NCBI GenBank assembly: GCA_031414805.1 | Contig: JANOQJ010000073.1 | Coordinates: forward strand, 1 to 64,000 | Length of the DNA stretch: 64,000 bases | Reading direction: 5' to 3' | DNA from: JAAFIW01 sp031414805 | GTDB lineage: Bacteria; Pseudomonadota; Gammaproteobacteria; Burkholderiales; Burkholderiaceae_C | Shown: positions 57,537-64,000 of the stretch, piece by piece | Position numbering within the stretch: the first letter of the stretch is position 1 | Layout: the number at the start of each line of letters is the position of its first letter | The notes under the pieces: generated by a model | Seen by the model: only the letters and a program-made list of their open reading frames with translations | Databases searched by the model: none | Told to the model about the DNA's origin: nothing | Program-made: the position numbers and the translations under genes

Positions 57537-59570
57537 ATGACAACGAACACCAAAGACATGGCGAACGCCATCCGAGCCCTGGCCATGGACGCCGTGCAGC
57601 AAGCCAACTCCGGCCACCCCGGCGCGCCCATGGGTATGGCCGATATGGCCGTGGCCTTGTGGCATGGCCACCTGAAGCACAGCCCGCGCAACCCGCAGTG
57701 GTTTGACCGCGACCGCTTTGTGCTGTCAAACGGCCACGGCTCCATGCTGATTTATGCATTGCTGCATTTGACGGGCTACAAGCTGCCGATGGCCGAGCTG
57801 AAGAACTTCCGCCAACTGCACAGCAAAACCGCGGGCCACCCCGAGCACGGCATCACCCCCGGGGTGGAAACCACCACCGGTCCGCTGGGCCAGGGCATTA
57901 CCAACGCGGTGGGCATGGCGCTGGCAGAAAAGCTGCTGGCGGCTGAGTTCAACCAGCCCGACCACACCATCGTCGACCACCACACCTATGCGTTTTTGGG
58001 CGACGGCTGCCTGATGGAAGGCATAAGTCACGAAGCCTGCGCGCTGGCGGGTGCGTGGAAGCTGAACAAACTGGTGGCGCTGTACGACGACAACGGCATC
58101 AGCATCGATGGACAAGTCAAACCCTGGTTCATCGACAACACCGCACAGCGCTTTGTGGCTTATGGCTGGCACGTGATCGGCCCGATCGACGGCCACGATG
58201 TGCAGGCCGTCAGCCGTGCCCTGGCCGACGCCAAAAACAACACCGACGGTCCCACACTCATCATCTGCAAAACCCACATTGGCAAGGGCAGCCCCAACCG
58301 TGGCAACACCGCCAAGGCCCACGGCGAGCCGCTGGGTGCAGACGAGATCAAGCTCACACGCGAGGCGCTGGGCTGGCCGCATGCGCCGTTTCACGTTCCG
58401 CAAGACGTGTATGCCGCGTGGGATGCCAAAACCCGTGGCCTGGCGGCCGAGACCGAGTGGGACGTGCGATTTGCCGCCTACAAAACCGCCCACCCCGCGC
58501 TGGCCGCTGAGTTCACCCGCCGCATGAAGGGCCAACTGCCAAAGGGCTTTGCCAAGCTGGCGGCGGACACTGCAGTAGCCGCCCACACCAAGGCCGAAAC
58601 CGTGGCCTCGCGCAAAGCCAGCCAGCTGGCGCTGGAGGCCTTTACGGCTGCCCTGCCCGAGCTGCTGGGCGGCAGCGCTGATTTGACCGGCTCCAACCTC
58701 ACCAACACCAAGAGCACGCCACCACTGCGCGTTGATTTGGCCGGTGATGTGGTGAAAACCGACGACGGAAAGATCGGTAGACACATCAACTATGGCGTGC
58801 GCGAGTTCGGCATGGCTGCCGTGATGAACGGCATGGCCCTGCACGGTGGCTACATCCCCTACGGTGGCACCTTCCTCACCTTCAGCGACTACAGCCGTAA
58901 CGCGATCCGAATGGCCGCGCTGATGAAGCAGCGCGTGATTCACGTGTTCACCCACGACAGCATCGGCCTGGGTGAAGACGGCCCCACCCACCAGTCGGTC
59001 GAGCACGCAGCCAGCCTGCGATTGATTCCGAATCTGGATGTGTGGCGCCCAGGCGATACGGCTGAAACCGCCATTGCCTGGACGGTTGCGTTGCAAAACA
59101 CCAGCCGCCCCACCGCGCTGCTGCTCTCGCGCCAAAACATTGCTTACGCGCCCAAAGCGGGGCTGCAAGACATCAGCAAGGGCGCTTATGTGCTGGCCGA
59201 GCCGTCTGAAGTGGGCATGAAGAAAAAGGCACAAGCCGTCATCGTCGCCACCGGCTCCGAAGTACAACTGGCCCTGCAAGCGCAAGAGCTGTTAGCGACG
59301 AAAAAGATAGCTGTTCGAGTCGTTTCGATGCCGTCCACCACCACATTCGACCGTCAAAGCGCTGATTACAAAAACAGCGTGCTACCACCCAAGTTGCCCC
59401 GTATTGCGGTGGAAATGGGCGTGAGCGACGGCTGGTGGAAATACGGCTGCGCGGCCGTGGTGGGCCTGGACACGTACGGCGAGTCGGCCCCTGCGCCGGT
59501 GTTGTTCAAGCACTTTGGCTTCACGCCAGAGAACGTGGCCGACACGGTGCTGGCGGCGCTGGGCCGCTGA
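57537..59570 (+). CDS. tkt: Transketolase
   Basis: A 677-residue thiamine-diphosphate enzyme of the pentose phosphate/Calvin pathway. N-terminal ANSGHPGAPMGMADMAVALW, ThDP motif GDGCLMEGISHEACALAG... KLVALYDDN, and middle-domain GVREFGMAAVMNGMALHGG with the catalytic Glu. Length is normal. It may use pentose phosphates made by the sugar-island kinases, but returns to high-GC core DNA, so that link is only by position. Confidence 0.97.
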   Translation: MTTNTKDMANAIRALAMDAVQQANSGHPGAPMGMADMAVALWHGHLKHSPRNPQWFDRDRFVLSNGHGSMLIYALLHLTGYKLPMAELKNFRQLHSKTAGHPEHGITPGVETTTGPLGQGITNAVGMALAEKLLAAEFNQPDHTIVDHHTYAFLGDGCLMEGISHEACALAGAWKLNKLVALYDDNGISIDGQVKPWFIDNTAQRFVAYGWHVIGPIDGHDVQAVSRALADAKNNTDGPTLIICKTHIGKGSPNRGNTAKAHGEPLGADEIKLTREALGWPHAPFHVPQDVYAAWDAKTRGLAAETEWDVRFAAYKTAHPALAAEFTRRMKGQLPKGFAKLAADTAVAAHTKAETVASRKASQLALEAFTAALPELLGGSADLTGSNLTNTKSTPPLRVDLAGDVVKTDDGKIGRHINYGVREFGMAAVMNGMALHGGYIPYGGTFLTFSDYSRNAIRMAALMKQRVIHVFTHDSIGLGEDGPTHQSVEHAASLRLIPNLDVWRPGDTAETAIAWTVALQNTSRPTALLLSRQNIAYAPKAGLQDISKGAYVLAEPSEVGMKKKAQAVIVATGSEVQLALQAQELLATKKIAVRVVSMPSTTTFDRQSADYKNSVLPPKLPRIAVEMGVSDGWWKYGCAAVVGLDTYGESAPAPVLFKHFGFTPENVADTVLAALGR

Positions 59571-59590
59571 AGTTTTGCCATCACGACGCC

Positions 59591-60184
59591 ATGAAACCGT
59601 TCACTTCGCTGCGCGCGCTGCTGCTGGCCTGCGCTCTTCTTGTGTCCACCGCCAGCCCCGCGCAGCTCATCTCGGGCATCAGCGTGGAGCCTGCGCAAAT
59701 CAAGGCAGGCGAGTCTGCCAAAGCGACCGTGGCGCTAGACATTTTGAGCGGTGTGAACTGCGGCATACGCCTGAGCTGGGACGACGGGCAGGCCGAAGAC
59801 GTCAACCTGCTGGACCCCAAAAGCATTCCCTTCGTTGCCAGCCACACCTATGCACAGCCCGGCACTTACGAGCTCACCGTGGAGCCGCTGAGCATTGCCG
59901 GCAAACCGCGCTGCGGCGGCAGGCGGCAGACCGCGCAATTGGTGGTGGCGGCTGTGGCACCTGCTGCGGCACCGCTCCCATCGTCTGCCGCGTCAGCAGC
60001 GGCGGGTGCCACAGCCTGTCCCACGGGCTGGAAAATGACCCGTTCGGGCGTGAACAAAAAGACCCAGACGTTCAACTGCTTCGCCCCACCCCGCACCGCC
60101 GTGCCCATGCCCAAACTGGTGTGCCCAGACGGCCTGCGCTACTTTGAAGACACCCGTCGTGGCTTGCTGGGCTGTCGACGGTGA
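59591..60184 (+). CDS. Exported PKD-like domain protein
   Basis: A 197-residue protein with a signal peptide (FTSLRALLLACALLVSTASP, cut near PAQL). The middle has VEPAQIKAGESAKATVALDI and HTYAQPGTYELTVEPL, a PKD/Ig-like beta domain. The C-terminal part has CPTGWKMTRSGVNKKTQTF and four Cys that may form disulfides. No known function. It lies between tkt and gap on the same strand, 20 bases after tkt, so it may be co-transcribed. Confidence 0.7.
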   Translation: MKPFTSLRALLLACALLVSTASPAQLISGISVEPAQIKAGESAKATVALDILSGVNCGIRLSWDDGQAEDVNLLDPKSIPFVASHTYAQPGTYELTVEPLSIAGKPRCGGRRQTAQLVVAAVAPAAAPLPSSAASAAAGATACPTGWKMTRSGVNKKTQTFNCFAPPRTAVPMPKLVCPDGLRYFEDTRRGLLGCRR

Positions 60185-60192
60185 TTTGAACG

Positions 60193-60245
60193 AAAATGGC
60201 CACCAGCCCTTATAAATACTGCTCAAGCAGCTATCAATTTTGATT
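60193..60245 (-). repeat. Dispersed repeat, copy 16
   Basis: Minus-strand copy, CAGCCCTTATAAATACTGCT then CAAGCAGCTATCAATTTTG on the plus strand, just ahead of gap. Confidence 0.88.
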
Positions 60246-60265
60246 TAACCACCAGAAAGACAGAC

Positions 60266-61264
60266 ATGACCATCAAGCTTGGAATCAACGGTTTCGGACG
60301 AATCGGCCGCATGGTGTTTCGCGCCGCCATCCAGAACTTCTCCGACATTGAAGTCGTTGCCATCAACGACCTGCTGGAGCCCGATTACCTGGCCTACATG
60401 CTGACTTACGACTCGGTGCACGGCCGCTTCAAGGGTGATGTGTCGGTGGACGGCGACACCCTGGTCGTCAACGGCAAACGCATACGCCTGACCGCCGTGA
60501 AGGACCCGGCCGAGCTGAAATGGGGCGAGGTGGGCGCCGACATCGTGCTGGAATGCACCGGCCTGTTCCTGACCAAAGACGCAGGCGAAAAACACCTGGC
60601 AGCAGGCGCGAAAAAAGTCATCTTTTCGGCACCATCAAAAGACGACACCCCCATGTTCGTCTTCGGCGTGAACGACAAAACCTACGCCGGCCAGGCCGTG
60701 ATTTCCAACGCCTCCTGCACCACCAACTGCCTGGCCCCGGTGGCCAAGGTGCTCAACGACAAATGGGGCATCAAGCGCGGCCTGATGACCACCGTGCACG
60801 CCACCACCGCCACCCAGAAAACGGTCGACGGCCCCAGCAACAAAGACTGGCGCGGCGGCCGCGGCATTCTGGAAAACATCATCCCCAGCAGCACCGGCGC
60901 GGCCAAAGCGGTGGGCGTGGTGATTCCCGAGCTGAACAAAAAGCTCACCGGCATGAGCTTTCGCGTGCCCACCAGCGACGTGTCGGTGATCGACCTGACC
61001 GTGGAGCTGAACAACCCCGCCACCTACGCCGAAATCTGCGCCGAAATGAAAGCGCAAAGCCAGGGCGCGATGAAAGGCGTGCTCGGCTACACCGAAGACA
61101 AAGTGGTCGCCACCGACTTCCGCGGCGAACCCTGCACCAGCGTGTTTGACGCGGATGCCGGCATTGCGCTGGACAGCACCTTCATCAAGGTCATCAGCTG
61201 GTATGACAACGAGTGGGGCTACTCGAACAAGTGTCTTGAGATGGTGCGGGTGGTGGCGAAGTAG
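60266..61264 (+). CDS. gap: Glyceraldehyde-3-phosphate dehydrogenase, type I
   Basis: A 332-residue glycolytic enzyme. NAD site GINGFGRIGRMVFRAA at the N-terminus; catalytic Cys in ISNASCTTNCLAPVAK with the His in the usual place of HATTATQKTVDGPS; substrate-binding SSTGAAKAVGVVIPEL; closing SWYDNEWGYSNKCLEMV. Length is normal. The spacer to the PKD-like gene contains only a repeat copy, so it may be transcribed with tkt. Confidence 0.97.
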   Translation: MTIKLGINGFGRIGRMVFRAAIQNFSDIEVVAINDLLEPDYLAYMLTYDSVHGRFKGDVSVDGDTLVVNGKRIRLTAVKDPAELKWGEVGADIVLECTGLFLTKDAGEKHLAAGAKKVIFSAPSKDDTPMFVFGVNDKTYAGQAVISNASCTTNCLAPVAKVLNDKWGIKRGLMTTVHATTATQKTVDGPSNKDWRGGRGILENIIPSSTGAAKAVGVVIPELNKKLTGMSFRVPTSDVSVIDLTVELNNPATYAEICAEMKAQSQGAMKGVLGYTEDKVVATDFRGEPCTSVFDADAGIALDSTFIKVISWYDNEWGYSNKCLEMVRVVAK

Positions 61265-61281
61265 GCAGCCAGCACGGCAAC

Positions 61282-61908
61282 ATGCGCTTCGAGGGAACGC
61301 TCAAATCATGGAATGATGAGCGCGGCTTTGGGTTCATCGAGCCGCTTCAAGGTGGGCAGGAGGTTTTTGTTCACGTGACTGCGTTTGGCACGCAAGCGAA
61401 TCGACCTCCTGTGGGTCAATTGCTCTTGTTTGAAGTGGAGTTCGGCCCCAAGGGCAAGAAGCGAGCGAAACAAGTTGTTGTGGTTCGCCAGGCTAGTCAG
61501 CGTAGCCCAAACAAGCGCAAAACTCGTGAATCGTCTGCGCAATGGGGCACCGCCACGCTATTTGTCATCCCGCTTTTCTTGCTTCTGTACCTGACGATCA
61601 GCATTCTTTGGAAGCCACCGCTCACTCTGGTAATGGTCTACCTCGGTGCCAGTGTGCTGACGTTTTTTGTGTATTGGCAAGACAAATCGGCCGCTGTTCG
61701 CAATCGCCAGAGAACCCCGGAAAACATGCTTCATTTGCTGGCGTTGGCGGGTGGATGGCCCGGAGCGCTGCTCGCGCAGCAATTTTTACGTCACAAATCA
61801 ACCAAGGCTGCGTTCAGATCCGCTTTCTGGGCAACTGTCCTGTTGAACATCGCTGCCTTCATCTATATCTGTTCGCCCCACGGGCGAGAGCTATTGGCAC
61901 TGTGGTGA
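61282..61908 (+). CDS. Cold-shock-like domain fused to DUF1294 membrane domain
   Basis: A 208-residue protein. Residues 1-66 are a cold-shock-like OB fold (RFEGTLKSWNDERGFGFIEP, VFVHVTAFGT). Residues 85-208 are DUF1294 with three or four membrane segments and the family block DKSAAVRNRQRTPENMLHLL then ALAGGWPGALLAQQFLRHKS. This architecture is common in Proteobacteria, function unknown. The basic linker may bind nucleic acid at the membrane. Confidence 0.88.
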   Translation: MRFEGTLKSWNDERGFGFIEPLQGGQEVFVHVTAFGTQANRPPVGQLLLFEVEFGPKGKKRAKQVVVVRQASQRSPNKRKTRESSAQWGTATLFVIPLFLLLYLTISILWKPPLTLVMVYLGASVLTFFVYWQDKSAAVRNRQRTPENMLHLLALAGGWPGALLAQQFLRHKSTKAAFRSAFWATVLLNIAAFIYICSPHGRELLALW

Positions 61909-61918
61909 AGCCTGCCGA

Positions 61919-61975
61919 ATTGCTACTGATTTAATAGCTGCTTGAGCAATCAATTTATGGGCTGCTGGCCGGTTC
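61919..61975 (+). repeat. Dispersed repeat, copy 17
   Basis: TTGCTACTGATTTAATAGCT then GCTTGAGCAATCAATTTATG and GGCTGCTGGCC, between the convergent DUF1294 and Mrr-like genes. Confidence 0.85.
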
Positions 61976-61978
61976 GCC

Positions 61979-62542
61979 TCACACCAGCAACACCACCAAC
62001 TGCTCAGCGCCCACCACCGCCACACCATTGCTTTTGGCAAACCTTGCTGCCGGCTCACTTAACGCGCCAATGGCCACATACACCCCGCCGCTGGCCTCGT
62101 CGTTGGCCTGCACGGCCGCATGCAGCGCCTGCAAGTCCTCCACGCCCTGGCGCGCGGCTTTCCAGCGTTTGGCGGCGACCAGGGTGGTGCGGCCAGCGCG
62201 GGTAATGGCGAAATCAGCGGTGCCATGGATGCGCACCACGCTGTAGCCCTGGCGTTGGTAGGCTTTTTCCAGCAGCGCTGAAAACTCGCGCCATGGCATG
62301 GCGCTGATTTGCGTGAGCAGCGCCTGTGTCTGCTTGGCACTGGGTGCGCGTAGCTGGCGCACCAGGCAAATGCCGCCAATCACCCAAAACGGCACACCAC
62401 CCAGCGCACCAAACACACGATATTGCACGGGCAGCAGCGCAATCGATGCGCCGATGAACAACAGCGCCACGCCGACGCTGATCCACCACGGCGAGCGCAG
62501 GAGAACGGCAAACAGCGAATTGGGGTTGAGCTTGAATTTCAA
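61979..62542 (-). CDS. Mrr-like restriction-endonuclease-fold membrane protein
   Basis: A 187-residue protein. Two membrane segments (about residues 17-38 and 42-62) precede a domain with FSALLEKAYQRQGYSVVRIH, GTADFAITRAGRTTLVAAKR and ALHAAVQANDEASGGVYVAI. This fits the Mrr_cat PD-(D/E)xK fold, with Asp in ADFAI and VAAKRWK in place of the usual QxK. Relatives are common and their role is unknown; restriction activity is not implied. It overlaps the slyD-like gene by four bases. Confidence 0.75.
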   Translation of the reverse strand: MKFKLNPNSLFAVLLRSPWWISVGVALLFIGASIALLPVQYRVFGALGGVPFWVIGGICLVRQLRAPSAKQTQALLTQISAMPWREFSALLEKAYQRQGYSVVRIHGTADFAITRAGRTTLVAAKRWKAARQGVEDLQALHAAVQANDEASGGVYVAIGALSEPAARFAKSNGVAVVGAEQLVVLLV

Positions 62543-63015
62543 TGCTGATGCCCGTGCGCGCCATGCACATGCTTGTGCGCAATTTCTTCTTCGCTGGCGG
62601 CGCGCACGTCGGTCACTTTTAGCCAGAAGCGCAGGGCTTTGCCAGCCAGCGGGTGGTTGCCGTCCAGTAGCACCTTGTCGCCTTTGACTTTCATGACGGT
62701 GTAGATGTGTGGCGCGCCGTCGTCGGTGCGGCCTTCCAGCTCGCCGCCCACTTTCACGCCAGGCGGGAACTCGGCTTTGGGGATGGTACGCACCAAACTC
62801 TCGTCGCGCAGTCCGAAGGCGTCTTCCGCCGACAGTTGCAGGCGAACTTCGAAGCCCTTGGCTTGGCCTTCCAGCGCCGCTTCAATTTTGGGTAGGGTGT
62901 TTTCATAGCCACCGTGCAGATAGACCATGGGATCGGTGCTGTTTTGAATGGGTTTGCCCTGGGCATCGGCAATTTTGAATTGCAGGGTGACGACGGTGTT
63001 GTGTTCAATTTTCAT
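62539..63015 (-). CDS. FKBP-type peptidyl-prolyl isomerase, SlyD-like
   Basis: A 158-residue chaperone-isomerase. KIEHNTVVTLQFKIADAQG at the start, MVYLHGGYENTLPKIEAALE (SlyD pattern YLHG...LPxLExAL), then an insert-in-flap domain with AFGLRDESLVRTIPKAEFPP and a His-rich tail (HKHVHGAHGHQH) that could bind metal. The start at 63015 drops 60 unlikely upstream residues. Cytosolic. Confidence 0.88.
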   Translation of the reverse strand: MKIEHNTVVTLQFKIADAQGKPIQNSTDPMVYLHGGYENTLPKIEAALEGQAKGFEVRLQLSAEDAFGLRDESLVRTIPKAEFPPGVKVGGELEGRTDDGAPHIYTVMKVKGDKVLLDGNHPLAGKALRFWLKVTDVRAASEEEIAHKHVHGAHGHQH

Positions 63016-63092
63016 AGCGGCGATTTTGCCTTGTGCAGTCCGCAACGCCCGGCGCATTACAGTCCACGCTTCCGTTTTTCTCCCGCTTATCC

Positions 63093-63827
63093 ATGACCGA
63101 CCCCGTTTCCGATACCGTTTCCGACGCCCCATTGGCCCACGATGCGCCCGCCGCTCAGCCGCCCCGCAAGTCCAAGCGGGTTGCACCGGACCCACAAACT
63201 CTGCAGGCCGTGCAAGCCGTGCTGGAGCGCCTGTTTCAGCTATACCCGCAGATGTTTGGCGCTCGCTTTTTGCCTTTGAAACTGGGCGTGTACCAGGAGC
63301 TGTTGGCCTTGCACCCCGATGACTTCAAGAAAGAAGACCTGAAACTGGCGCTGGGCCAACACGCCCGCTCCACCCGCTACCTGGAGGCCGTGGCCAGCAA
63401 CCGAAAGCGTTATGACTTGCAGGGCCAGCCGGTGGAAGACCTGGCCCCCGAGCATGTGCACCACGCCATTTGGGAGGTGTACCGTCGCCGCCAGGCCCGC
63501 TCGCGCGAAAACCTGGGCCCGCAGTTGCTGGAGCGCATCGTGGCAGCCATTGAGGCCTCGGGCCTGGCGGCGGCTGACTATGCCGAGCGCGTGCGCATTC
63601 AAGACGAATCGGCCACCGCTGCCTTGAACGACGCGCTGGCCCTGCTGGCCGAACGCGCCGCCAAGCGCGAGGCCTTGCTGCGCGCCTACGACGCCAGTGG
63701 CCGCACGCCGACGGAATTTGGCCAGATGTACGGCATTGATCTGGCGGCCATTGAGCAGGCGTTGGCGCGGCGTAACGCCAGCAGTGCGCCATCTACTGCG
63801 CCATCCAACCCGTCATCCGAGCTGTAA
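63093..63827 (+). CDS. ProQ/FinO-domain RNA-binding protein
   Basis: A 244-residue protein. A low-complexity N-terminus (about 35 residues) leads into a FinO/ProQ domain, VLERLFQLYPQMFGARFLPL, KLGVYQELLALHPDDFKKED and LGQHARSTRYLEAVASNRKR. ProQ-like proteins bind small RNAs and mRNA 3' ends. The C-terminal part is a helical extension (ERIVAAIEASGLAAADYAER) with a variable Ser/Pro end instead of the usual Tudor-like domain. Confidence 0.87.
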   Translation: MTDPVSDTVSDAPLAHDAPAAQPPRKSKRVAPDPQTLQAVQAVLERLFQLYPQMFGARFLPLKLGVYQELLALHPDDFKKEDLKLALGQHARSTRYLEAVASNRKRYDLQGQPVEDLAPEHVHHAIWEVYRRRQARSRENLGPQLLERIVAAIEASGLAAADYAERVRIQDESATAALNDALALLAERAAKREALLRAYDASGRTPTEFGQMYGIDLAAIEQALARRNASSAPSTAPSNPSSEL

Positions 63828-63898
63828 ACCAAGCGTAAACGTCTGCCGCTGCCACCGGGCGTTCATCGTCGCGCGTGGCTGGTGTGCTACAACGCGGC

Positions 63899-64000
63899 AT
63901 GACAAAACGCACCTCCCTTGTGGCCTTGCTCGCTGTTTGTTCGGCGCTGCTGGCACCCTTCGCACAGGCCCAATCGGACACCATACCGGTGCAGGGCCTG
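63899..64000 (+). CDS. Start of an exported protein (3' end outside window)
   Basis: An ATG at 63899 opens a signal peptide, KRTSLVALLAVCSALLAPFA, cut after AQA, and continues QSDTIPVQGL to the window end. Only 34 codons are visible, so the product cannot be named. Confidence 0.6.
   Translation, partial: MTKRTSLVALLAVCSALLAPFAQAQSDTIPVQGL

Noticed and set aside
57726..59285. Long minus-strand frame opposite transketolase
   Set aside because: Shadow frame of a strongly conserved gene.
59308..59330. Possible repeat core inside tkt (GATAGCTGTTCGAGTCG)
   Set aside because: Only a loose match, and the encoded KKIAVRVVSMP fits normal transketolase sequence.
61979..62542. Mrr-like protein as a restriction system
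   Set aside because: It is membrane-anchored, has no methylase partner, and lies in a conserved-looking core region beside slyD; a defence role is not supported.
1..64000. CRISPR arrays, prophage, rRNA or tRNA genes
   Set aside because: No regularly spaced repeats, no phage structural or integrase genes, and no recognisable RNA gene sequence were found by reading; a covariance-model scan was not possible.

Overview
The window is a chromosomal segment of a betaproteobacterium, most likely Burkholderiales, family Comamonadaceae (Rhodoferax/Polaromonas-like). The evidence is the high GC of the core genes, a TIGR02049-type glutamate-cysteine ligase, a PHA granule protein of the PhaM type, malate synthase G, a ProQ-like protein, and a dispersed repeat with core TAGCTGCTTGAGCAG that I know mainly from this family. 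No rRNA, tRNA, CRISPR array or phage structural gene was seen.

Layout. 1-1130: end of a glycerate 2-kinase. 1347-11061 (all minus strand): a nitrogen-scavenging cluster for biuret-type compounds, with allophanate hydrolase (AtzF), a family-5 solute-binding protein, the tail of a lost permease, a second permease, formamidase, a biuret hydrolase gene cut by one TAA codon, an ABC ATPase, a second isochorismatase-like hydrolase (candidate triuret hydrolase) and a GntR regulator. 11.2-13.4 kb: a stand-alone AAA/TOPRIM ATPase of OLD type in a small foreign-looking patch. 13.4-21.8 kb: housekeeping genes (malate synthase G, Kup, GshA, an OmpA-like protein, ProA). 22.0-27.4 kb: accessory, AT-richer DNA with a VapBC-like pair, a YhaV toxin remnant, two RHS-tip/immunity-like cassettes, orphan membrane proteins and a transglutaminase-like gene cut by TAA. 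27.5-41.4 kb: envelope and regulatory genes (MFS-acyltransferase fusion, ceramidase-like membrane protein, PhoX-like lipoprotein, VirK/YbjX protein, FIST protein, PhaM, EamA exporter with AraC regulator, gamma-glutamyltransferase). 41.5-44.8 kb: a ParD-like/zeta toxin pair and a PIN/RHH pair that overlaps pepP. 44.8-46.0 kb: MurU-like nucleotidyltransferase and SpeD. 46.0-57.4 kb: an AT-richer sugar-uptake island: LacI regulator, three binding proteins, two permeases, a double ATPase, FGGY kinase, FucU/RbsD mutarotase and ribokinase, with two identical 16-bp palindromic operators. 57.5-64 kb: transketolase, a small exported protein, GAPDH, a cold-shock/DUF1294 protein, an Mrr-like membrane protein, a SlyD-type isomerase, a ProQ/FinO protein and the start of an exported protein.

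The most unusual signal is the dispersed repeat, about 17 copies in 64 kb. Copies lie between genes but also in frame inside at least five genes (proA twice, the ABC ATPase, murU, phaM, probably the ceramidase-like gene), adding short peptides. Two unrelated proteins carry nearly the same peptide (AQVNTAQAAINS and AQVITAQAAMNS). The repeat is absent from the sugar island and from the 22-29 kb accessory block, which supports recent arrival of both. Two genes (biuH and the transglutaminase-like gene) are each broken by a single in-frame TAA with the rest of the frame intact.
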